Shown one piece after another: positions 1-6,009 of a DNA stretch of 7,909 nt (the stretch's first letter is position 1; each line of letters begins with the position of its first letter). The notes under the pieces are model-generated. The model was not told the DNA's origin. It saw nothing but the letters and a program-made list of their open reading frames with translations, and did no database searches. The DNA is from Acidobacteriaceae bacterium (GTDB taxonomy: Bacteria; Acidobacteriota; Terriglobia; Terriglobales; Acidobacteriaceae): NCBI GenBank assembly GCA_003135495.1, contig PLBX01000517.1, forward strand, positions 1-7,909. Direction: 5' to 3'. The position numbers and the translations under genes are program-made.

Positions 1-5
1 CTTTT

Positions 6-33
6 CCTTCGTGGACCTTAGTGTCCTTTGTGG
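6..33. repeat. Three degenerate copies of a CCTTnGTGk unit
   Basis: Three near-identical 9-base units lie side by side: CCTTCGTGG at 6-14, CCTTAGTGT at 16-24 and CCTTTGTGG at 25-33, with one extra base between the first two. They sit in the 71 bases after the stop codon of the comM-like gene, outside any coding region I can support. I recall similar runs (in the other orientation, CCACAAAGGACAC-like) scattered between genes in acidobacterial and some other bacterial genomes, but I cannot confirm family membership here. I see no hairpin or T-tract that would make this a terminator. The array may continue beyond the left edge of the window. Confidence 0.5.
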
Positions 34-71
34 TTGATGGTTTACAACTCCCGTCTGTAACTGAACCGAAC

Positions 72-1619
72 TTACGCCCAATACGTCCGATCCAGCGTTC
101 GATACTGAATGGCTTCGGCAATATGCTTCGGCTCCAGCTGCGGAATGTCGTCCAAGTCGGCAATCGTGCGCGCAACTTTAAGAATGCGATCATGAGCCCG
201 AGCACTGAGTCCCTGCTGCGCCATGGCGCGCTCCAACAAGCGCTCGCAATCGGCAGATAGTTCGCAGAATTTGCGAATCAATTGCGTCGGCATCTGCGCA
301 TTGCAATAGAGTTTTTGCTGTCCGGAAGAAAAGCGCTTTAATTGCACGTCGCACGCGCGCACTACCCGCCCCAGAATACTCGCTGAACTTTCTGCCTCTT
401 TAGTACTTCGCATCTCTTTATAGTTCACCGCCGGAACATCAATGTGAATGTCGATTCGATCCAGCAGCGGCCCCGAAATCTTAGATACGTAGCGCTGAAT
501 CATCGGCGGTGTGCAGTGGCATTCGCGGCTGCGATCATTATGGAATCCACACGGGCAAGGATTCATCGCTGCTGCCAGCATAAACCGCGCAGGAAAAGTC
601 AGCGACATAGCTGCGCGCGCAATGCACACCGTCCCGTCCTCCAGCGGCTGCCGCATGACATCAAGAACGTTGCGTGGAAATTCAGGAAACTCGTCCAGAA
701 ATAAAACGCCGTTATGCGCCAGTGATACCTCGCCCGGCCTCGGGATGGCTCCGCCGCCAATCAATCCCGCGTCTGAAATCGTGTGATGGGGCGCGCGAAA
801 TGGCCTCAGCCCAACCAGTCCCGCATGAGCGTCCAGCACGCCCGCCACGCTGTGAATCTTGGTTGTCTCCAGAGCTTCCTCAAAAGTGAATGGTGGCAGG
901 ATCGTCGGCATGCGCTTCGCCAGCATGGTCTTCCCGGAACCCGGAGGCCCAATCATCAGAATGTTATGTCCACCCGCGCACGCCACCTCAAGCGCGCGCT
1001 TGGCCGTTTGCTGACCACGAACATCCTTGAAGTCCACATGAAATTGCTGCGCTTCATTCAGCAGATGGCCGGTGTCGACCTGCAAGCGCGGAATACCGTT
1101 GCCCGAATTGATCAAATGAATCACTTCCAGCAAGGTCTTCACCGGATAGACCTCTACGTCGCCCACCATCGCGGCCTCGCGAGCATTCACCTCCGGCACA
1201 ATAAAGCGCTTCACCTTGGTTCGGCGCGCTTCGATTGCAATCGGCAAAGCACCTCGAATTCCGCGAACTCGTCCGTCAAGCGAAAGCTCGCCCACAAACA
1301 GCGCGTCAGGAATCTCCTTCTTGTTCAGGCCCCCGTAGGCGCCGAGGATGCCGAGTGCCATAGGCAGGTCGAATCCCGAGCCTTCCTTCCGAATGTCGGC
1401 TGGAGCAAGGTTAATGGTGATTTGCGTCGGCGGTATGTCGTAACCGCAATTTTTCAGCGCCGAGCGGACACGGTCGCGGCTTTCTCGCACCGCCGCATCG
1501 GGCAGTCCAACCGTGTGAAAGTGGTCTTCCGTCATTTTTATGCCGGACACATCCACCTCTACTTCAATAATGTTGGCGTCAATGCCGTAAACGGCAGCGC
1601 TCAAGGTTTTATAGAGCAT
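72..1619 (-). CDS. comM: ComM/YifB family Mg-chelatase-like AAA+ ATPase
   Basis: This 515-residue cytoplasmic protein is full length for the YifB/ComM family. Proteobacterial ComM is a hexameric helicase that promotes branch migration when transformed DNA is integrated; in other phyla the role is inferred from homology. The N-terminal ChlI-like domain (about 20-140) carries the family stretch [17 protein letters not shown] (71-87). The AAA+ core (about 190-395) has a Walker A motif GPPGSGKT at 224-231 and a Walker B motif VLFLDEF at 305-311. Four cysteines in NPCPCG (355, 357) and CHC (367, 369) form the insert typical of the family, probably a metal site. The C-terminal Mg-chelatase domain spans about 403-510. 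I chose the ATG at 1619 because [15 protein letters not shown] matches the usual family N-terminus. An in-frame GTG at 1637 would add six residues, and neither start has a clear Shine-Dalgarno. The gene is monocistronic here and divergent from the kinase gene. Natural competence cannot be concluded, since most bacteria carry this gene. Confidence 0.95.
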   Translation of the reverse strand: MLYKTLSAAVYGIDANIIEVEVDVSGIKMTEDHFHTVGLPDAAVRESRDRVRSALKNCGYDIPPTQITINLAPADIRKEGSGFDLPMALGILGAYGGLNKKEIPDALFVGELSLDGRVRGIRGALPIAIEARRTKVKRFIVPEVNAREAAMVGDVEVYPVKTLLEVIHLINSGNGIPRLQVDTGHLLNEAQQFHVDFKDVRGQQTAKRALEVACAGGHNILMIGPPGSGKTMLAKRMPTILPPFTFEEALETTKIHSVAGVLDAHAGLVGLRPFRAPHHTISDAGLIGGGAIPRPGEVSLAHNGVLFLDEFPEFPRNVLDVMRQPLEDGTVCIARAAMSLTFPARFMLAAAMNPCPCGFHNDRSRECHCTPPMIQRYVSKISGPLLDRIDIHIDVPAVNYKEMRSTKEAESSASILGRVVRACDVQLKRFSSGQQKLYCNAQMPTQLIRKFCELSADCERLLERAMAQQGLSARAHDRILKVARTIADLDDIPQLEPKHIAEAIQYRTLDRTYWA

Positions 1620-1675
1620 AGGAATACCAGCGAGCACACGAAGGGATTAGCAGAGGACGGGAGATCTCTGCCGAC

Positions 1676-1704
1676 AGCATAGCCAAAACCCATGCTCCAA
1701 CGCT
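1676..1704 (-). promoter_or_regulatory. Candidate promoter for the comM-like gene
   Basis: Read on the minus strand, TATGCT (1681-1676) resembles a -10 box at 4 of 6 positions. Seventeen bases upstream is AGCGTT (1704-1699), a poor match to a -35 box. Transcription would start near 1669, about 50 bases before the ATG at 1619. A weak -35 next to a regulator-like palindrome (1704-1719) is what an activator-dependent promoter would look like, but the individual elements are weak and could be chance. Confidence 0.25.
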
Positions 1705-1719
1705 GTGACGGCCATCACC
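1704..1719. promoter_or_regulatory. CRP/FNR-type palindrome in the divergent spacer
   Basis: The sequence TGTGACGGCCATCACC matches the CRP consensus TGTGA-N6-TCACA at 9 of 10 specified bases. It lies in the spacer between the divergent comM-like gene and the histidine kinase gene. A further GTGATGG half-site at 1728-1734 pairs perfectly with CCATCAC at 1712-1718 across a 9-base spacer, so three GTGAyGG half-sites occur within 30 bases. The palindrome centre (1711.5) is about 42 bases upstream of the start point predicted for comM, close to the class II activator position. Which regulator binds, if any, is unknown. Confidence 0.35.
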
Positions 1720-1810
1720 CGGTTACCGTGATGGAACATGAAAAAACGTTCTGTCCTTCAACTCCGCTTTCAGTGCTACATTTAGGGCAATCTGGCGAAT
1801 TTTCCTCGTC

Positions 1811-1818
1811 AGAGGAGA
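1811..1818 (+). promoter_or_regulatory. Shine-Dalgarno of the histidine kinase gene
   Basis: AGAGGAGA lies 9 bases upstream of the ATG at 1828. It is a strong ribosome binding site that fixes this start codon for the kinase. Confidence 0.75.
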
Positions 1819-1827
1819 TCTTTATAA

Positions 1828-3975
1828 ATGCCCGACGAATCTCAACCACCAAGGTCGTCCGAGCCGCCAAACCGGCTCGAGCACGAAGAGAACCAACTGT
1901 GGCGCTGGGCGCTCGGCCTGCTCGTTTTAATGGCAGCGGCGGTAGCAGCGCTTTCGTGGGAGGACCTTAAAGATCTTCCCTATCGTCTTTGGGCGATTCC
2001 CAGCGGACTTTTTCTCCTCGCCATCCTCTTCGCTACCTACGCCTTCGGCCGCAAGCGCGAGGTTACTGAGCTTAAACATATTTTGAAAGGTTTCCAGAAC
2101 CAAGCCGGAGTCACTCCCTCGGAAGAACAACTCGATCAGCTGGGCCAGCTAATTCTCCGCTCGCAGCGCAATTTCAAAGAACTGATCGATTCACTCGATG
2201 ACGTCGCGCTCGCCATCGCGCTCGATGGCACTCTGCGAACCGTCAACCGCCGCATGACGGAAATTCTTGGAGTCACCTACAACGAACTCGTGGGCCATAA
2301 ACTCGAAGACTTCCTCGGCGGCCCGCCGCACGTTGAGGGTTCAGCAAGCATGGCCCGCTTTCTTGAAAAGCGCAGTTGGTCGGGAGTAATTGAAATTAAT
2401 CTGAAAAACGGCACCCGCAGGCTTTTTTACGACTGCGTGATCAACGCCATAGTCAAGAACAACGAAGTGACCGGTGCCAGTATCCTCGCCCGCGACATCA
2501 CCGGAAACCGCGACAAAGAGCAGCGTTTTTCTCAGCTGTTCGAATCCCTGCAGGAAGGCGTCTACATCAGCAATGCCGAGGGCAAGCTACTCGAGGTGAA
2601 CCCCGCCCTGGTCTCAATTTTGGGCTACGAAAGCAAAGATGAGTTATTGCATCTCGATCCCGCACAACTAAACATCGACGACAGTAAGGAACCGGTGCTG
2701 GGGCGGGTCGGCAGCCAAAGCGGCCGCACCCGCACTCGTGAAGTCCGGCTTCGAAGAAAAGATGGCGGAGTCGCCGTGTGCGTCGACACATCAAGCGGCG
2801 TGATGGAAGATGGACGAATCGTCCGCTATCAGGGCACTCTGGTCGACGTCACCGAGAAACGTGCCATGGAGCGCCGGTTGCGCCGCCAGGAAGAGTTCCG
2901 TCTTCATCTGCTCGAAAGTTTCCCGGATCTCATCCTCGTCCTCGACCTCAATGGGCAATACACATTTGTAAGCGCGCGCATCAGCGAGCTGCTTGGCTAT
3001 GGGCCGGAGCAACTCATGGGCAAGAACATCGACGATGCGGGAAATACCTCGCCCGAACTCGCCGCCCTCTATCACACCGTCGCAAAAGGCGAGAGTTCGC
3101 GTACCTCCTGCGAATACGGCTCGCGCCATCACGACGGCAGTTGGCGCACCATGCTTGGGATGGCAAGCCCGCTACTCGATGCGGAAGGCAAACCCGCAGG
3201 CGTGATCATCTCCGTCCGCGACGTTACCACCGAGAAAAAACTCGAGCAGCAGATTATTCAAAGCGAGCGCCTCGCTGCCATGGGACAAATGATCGGCGGC
3301 TTCGCCCACGAACTCAATAATCCCTTGACCAGCATTCTAGGAATGGCCGAGTTGCTGCAAGAGGGCGAGACCAGCGAAGGCGCCCGCAAGCAACTTGCCG
3401 TCCTGCACAAGGAAGCGCGCCGCGCCGCCGAGATCGTACAAAACCTGCAATATTTCGCGCGCCCGCCTGCTCCCGGACGAAGCCAGGTCAATCTCAATGA
3501 ACTCGTGCAGCGCACCGTGCAGATGCAAGCCTATCCCCTGCGCAAAAGCAACATCACGGTCGACTTTCTACCCGAGCCCGCGATCCCGGCGATCGTCGCC
3601 GATCCCAATCAACTGATGCAGGTATTTCTAAACCTGCTTTTGAATGCGGAGCAGGCCATCCGCGAAAGCCGCGAGAAAGGCACGATCCGAGTCCGCATCG
3701 GACGGAAGCCCGACTCGGTATGGATTGTCTTTCAGGATGATGGGCCCGGAATCACGCCTGAAAATTTGACGCATATCTTCGATCCCTTTTTCACCACGAA
3801 ACGCCCCGGTCGAGGAACCGGTCTGGGGCTGAGCATCTGCAAGACGGTCCTGCGTGAACACGGCGGAAACATCGAGGCATCCTCCGCCCCAGACGGCGGC
3901 GCCATCTTCACCATCACACTGCCTTCGGCCCACGGATCGGAAATACCGTCAGTTGGTTCTCAGATTCGATCCTGA
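1828..3975 (+). CDS. Membrane-anchored triple-PAS sensor histidine kinase
   Basis: A 715-residue two-component sensor kinase that would autophosphorylate on histidine and pass the phosphate to an unidentified response regulator. Two membrane segments (about 24-44 and 53-73) are joined by a loop of roughly ten residues, so there is almost no periplasmic domain and sensing is probably cytoplasmic or within the membrane. Three PAS domains follow (about 112-225, 230-345, 355-470); none shows the NCRFLQ flavin motif of LOV domains. The dimerisation and phosphoacceptor domain has the H-box FAHELNNPL with His494. The ATP-binding domain has an N-box around Asn606, the G1 box DDGPGI (637-642), the F-box FDPFFTTK (651-658) and the G2 box GRGTGLGLSI (661-670). 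All catalytic motifs are intact, so it should be active. The H-box and ATPase style resemble NtrB/AtoS-type kinases. No receiver domain is fused and no response regulator gene lies in the window, so partner and signal are unknown. The gene converges on the amidase gene. Confidence 0.93.
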   Translation: MPDESQPPRSSEPPNRLEHEENQLWRWALGLLVLMAAAVAALSWEDLKDLPYRLWAIPSGLFLLAILFATYAFGRKREVTELKHILKGFQNQAGVTPSEEQLDQLGQLILRSQRNFKELIDSLDDVALAIALDGTLRTVNRRMTEILGVTYNELVGHKLEDFLGGPPHVEGSASMARFLEKRSWSGVIEINLKNGTRRLFYDCVINAIVKNNEVTGASILARDITGNRDKEQRFSQLFESLQEGVYISNAEGKLLEVNPALVSILGYESKDELLHLDPAQLNIDDSKEPVLGRVGSQSGRTRTREVRLRRKDGGVAVCVDTSSGVMEDGRIVRYQGTLVDVTEKRAMERRLRRQEEFRLHLLESFPDLILVLDLNGQYTFVSARISELLGYGPEQLMGKNIDDAGNTSPELAALYHTVAKGESSRTSCEYGSRHHDGSWRTMLGMASPLLDAEGKPAGVIISVRDVTTEKKLEQQIIQSERLAAMGQMIGGFAHELNNPLTSILGMAELLQEGETSEGARKQLAVLHKEARRAAEIVQNLQYFARPPAPGRSQVNLNELVQRTVQMQAYPLRKSNITVDFLPEPAIPAIVADPNQLMQVFLNLLLNAEQAIRESREKGTIRVRIGRKPDSVWIVFQDDGPGITPENLTHIFDPFFTTKRPGRGTGLGLSICKTVLREHGGNIEASSAPDGGAIFTITLPSAHGSEIPSVGSQIRS

Positions 3976-4034
3976 CAATGCTTGGGAGTCACTCCAATCT
4001 TAGTAGGCTATCAACTCTCTTTGACCTTTAAACT

Positions 4035-4068
4035 CTCCTATCCTTATCTCCGCGAGTCCGGATAGGAG
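4035..4068. terminator. Hairpin between convergent genes
   Basis: CTCCTATCC (4035-4043) and GGATAGGAG (4060-4068) form a perfect 9-bp stem with a 16-base loop. It lies in the gap between the convergent kinase and amidase genes, where a transcription end is expected for both strands. No clear T-tract follows on either side, so this is not a classical intrinsic terminator. It could protect the 3' ends or act together with a termination factor. Confidence 0.4.
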
Positions 4069-4086
4069 GCATTTCACATCTGCCCG

Positions 4087-4107
4087 GGCCTCACAAGTGG
4101 TGAGGCC
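4087..4107 (+). terminator. Short hairpin overlapping the amidase stop codon
   Basis: GGCCTCAC (4087-4094) and GTGAGGCC (4100-4107) form a perfect 8-bp G+C-rich stem with a 5-base loop AAGTG. On the plus strand it is followed by GTTTGAG, a short T-run, so it could stop transcripts reading out of the kinase gene. The stop codon and last five codons of the amidase gene lie inside the stem, so the same bases carry coding and structural roles. Confidence 0.4.
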
Positions 4108-5914
4108 GTTTGAGCTCCTTGCCTGTCGCCTGACTCGCACTAGACGGAGATGCCGACGAACCGGCGCTATTCCCTGCTTTTCCCCCGCGTTGATGCGGCG
4201 GTTTCAACGTTGTTCCGGAGATGTGGTCGAATGGCACCGTCGCTGCGAAAGTGGGAAGATTGTGAGCTCGCACCTGGGTCGCCGCTTCAAAACCGGACGC
4301 GAGTTTGATCAGTGTGGGCTCGCTGAATGCCGTTCCGAAGAAGCTCACCCCCATCGGTACGCCGAACGCCATCCCAGCCGGCACCTGCACGATGGGATAT
4401 CCTTCTGCGGCCGCCAAGCTCGATGTCCCGTAAATAAAGTGATCCCCATATAACAAATCGGTGGCCCATGCAGGATTATCGGTCGCAGTGACCACGGCAT
4501 CGAGATGGAACTGACTTAGCGCGGCGTCAATACCATTGACCCCAGAGGCTTGATCAATAGCAATCGCCTGGTTATATGTCATTCCTCCGAACGCTGGCTG
4601 AGGATCGTCGCGTCCCGTCGGCATGGTTGCAATTAGGTCCCAAATATCCTGATTGAAAAACGGCATCTCCTCATCGGCGTGCGCATTGTTAAAAGCGATG
4701 GCGTCATTCAAGTTTTTGCCGGCCATCGGTACGCCGACTCGCGTTGCGAAGTAATCCTTAACGTCATTTCTGAAATCGAAGCACAACACCAGGGTCTCGC
4801 CGTTCGGTGGAGGAAACGTGAACCCCGCAGCATCCAGGTCAACCAGGGTTGCGCCCGCGGCAGTCATTGCGTTCACTGCCGCTTCGAATTGATCCAGCAC
4901 GATCTGTGGCGTGGTTACGTTCGTGAATCCCGAAAGCCCAGCCCGGGTCACGCCAAGAACGGCGCCTTGAAGCCCATGCGAGTTCAGGAATTGTGTGTAG
5001 TCGGTCGGGATATTCTTAGGACGAGTGAAACGGCCCTGCCATCCCAGAGGAACGCCGCCGGTCGCTGCATCGCGTCCATCATAAGTGCGGCTCTGCACCA
5101 CGCCCAACGCTACCGCCGCGTCGGCCACGGTGCGGCCGTGAGGCCCGAAGGTATCTTGAACGTGAGAGATCGGCACAATACCGGCCCGGCTGGTAAGGCC
5201 CACCGTCGGCTTCAGTCCGACCACGCCATTGGCGTTCGCCGGGCACACGATACTTCCATCGGTCTCCGTCCCGAACGACACTGCTGCGAAATTTGACGAC
5301 ACAGCCGCGCCCGAGCCGGCACTCGATCCGCAGGGATTGCGATCAATACCGTAAGGATTATTTGTCTGACCGCCCCACCCCGACCATCCGCTAACAGATT
5401 CGAAGGAGCGAAAGTTTGCCCACTCCGAAAGATTCGTCTTACCCAGAATCACCGCTCCACCCGCACGCAGGTTCGCTGCGACCGTCGAATCCTGAAGCGC
5501 TGGCTTTCCCAATAGCGCGAACGAGCCCGCAGTCGTTTGCATCAGGTCGCCCGTGTCGACGTTGCCCTTAAGCAACACGGGAATCCCGTGCAAAGGCCCC
5601 AGCACGATCCCCTTTTTACGCAACTCGTCAGCGTGTCGCGCGATAAACAGCGCGTCCGGGTTCAGTTCGATGACTGCGTTAACGCCGGGACCGTTCTGGT
5701 CGAGCGCAATAATACGAGCAATATATTCTTTCGTCAGATCTTCCGACGTGAGTTTTCCGGACGCCATGGCAGCCTGAAGTTGGGCCACCGTCCATTCATT
5801 GTGATCCTTTGGAATATCCTTTGACTGGTTGTTTCCACTAACATCATTCGCGGCTGCCAGCGGCACAGCCAGCAAAGCTGCAAGAAGGAGTAGACGTGCA
5901 GTTGGAATCTTCAT
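4091..5914 (-). CDS. Exported amidase-signature hydrolase, peptide-amidase-like
   Basis: A 607-residue enzyme of the amidase signature family, which hydrolyses amide bonds with a Ser-cisSer-Lys triad. The triad is visible as Lys116 in VLLKGNVDT, Ser197 in CGSSAGSG and Ser221 in TETDGSIVCPA; the Ser197-Ser221 spacing of 24 matches that in fatty acid amide hydrolase and peptide amidase. A signal peptide (residues 1 to about 22, charged start then LLLLAALLAVPLAAA) points to the periplasm or outside. That argues against the cytoplasmic GatA subunit, which lacks one. The stretch around WANFRSFES through GGQTNNPY resembles bacterial C-terminal peptide amidases, but the substrate cannot be read from sequence. 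The tail after about residue 565 is Ser/Gly/Ala-rich, ends KRPHHL, and is probably disordered. GGAGG at 5921-5925, six bases before the ATG, supports the start. The exported hypothetical gene lies 95 bp upstream on the same strand, and the 3' end converges on the kinase gene. Confidence 0.92.
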   Translation of the reverse strand: MKIPTARLLLLAALLAVPLAAANDVSGNNQSKDIPKDHNEWTVAQLQAAMASGKLTSEDLTKEYIARIIALDQNGPGVNAVIELNPDALFIARHADELRKKGIVLGPLHGIPVLLKGNVDTGDLMQTTAGSFALLGKPALQDSTVAANLRAGGAVILGKTNLSEWANFRSFESVSGWSGWGGQTNNPYGIDRNPCGSSAGSGAAVSSNFAAVSFGTETDGSIVCPANANGVVGLKPTVGLTSRAGIVPISHVQDTFGPHGRTVADAAVALGVVQSRTYDGRDAATGGVPLGWQGRFTRPKNIPTDYTQFLNSHGLQGAVLGVTRAGLSGFTNVTTPQIVLDQFEAAVNAMTAAGATLVDLDAAGFTFPPPNGETLVLCFDFRNDVKDYFATRVGVPMAGKNLNDAIAFNNAHADEEMPFFNQDIWDLIATMPTGRDDPQPAFGGMTYNQAIAIDQASGVNGIDAALSQFHLDAVVTATDNPAWATDLLYGDHFIYGTSSLAAAEGYPIVQVPAGMAFGVPMGVSFFGTAFSEPTLIKLASGFEAATQVRAHNLPTFAATVPFDHISGTTLKPPHQRGGKAGNSAGSSASPSSASQATGKELKRPHHL

Positions 5915-5920
5915 CTTGTT

Positions 5921-5925
5921 CCTCC
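5921..5925 (-). promoter_or_regulatory. Shine-Dalgarno of the amidase gene
   Basis: GGAGG on the minus strand lies six bases before the ATG at 5914. It supports that start, which also gives a proper signal peptide. Confidence 0.75.
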
Positions 5926-5947
5926 GGGAGAGTTACTACCGCCCGGA

Positions 5948-5976
5948 ATCCTGCTACTCCACGGTGAGATTGTCAA
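5948..5976 (-). promoter_or_regulatory. Candidate amidase promoter with a consensus -35 box
   Basis: On the minus strand a perfect TTGACA (5976-5971) is followed after 17 bases by CAGGAT (5953-5948), which matches the -10 consensus at only three positions. It lies in the 95-bp gap upstream of the amidase, so the gene may be transcribed on its own. Read-through from the upstream hypothetical gene also remains possible, because I see no convincing terminator between them. Confidence 0.35.
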
Positions 5977-6009
5977 GGGGTTCCTGAAATCTCAGGCGCC
6001 CAATAGCGT

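Noticed and set aside
72..1619. Magnesium chelatase subunit of chlorophyll synthesis
   Set aside because: The N-terminal ChlI-like domain, the cysteine insert and the overall length fit YifB/ComM rather than BchI/ChlI, and no pigment genes are nearby.
783..1682. A 299-codon open frame on the plus strand opposite the comM-like gene
   Set aside because: It is fully antisense to a well-supported gene with intact Walker and cysteine motifs, has no recognisable domain and no Shine-Dalgarno, and its composition fits the reverse complement of a biased codon set.
1777..1782. TACATT as a -10 box for the kinase gene
   Set aside because: It matches the consensus at only four positions and no acceptable -35 hexamer lies 16-18 bases upstream.
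2778..3320. A 180-codon plus-strand frame inside the kinase gene
   Set aside because: It is a frame-shifted reading of the PAS3/H-box coding region with an Arg/Pro/His-rich composition, typical of an off-frame reading of G+C-rich DNA.
4679..5296. A 205-codon open frame on the plus strand opposite the amidase gene
   Set aside because: It lies antisense to the catalytic core of the amidase and its translation shows no motif or signal peptide, so it is a shadow of the real gene.
5983..5996. Small inverted repeat CCTGA-AATC-TCAGG after the hypothetical gene
   Set aside because: The stem is only 5 bp with no T-tract, too weak to call a terminator.
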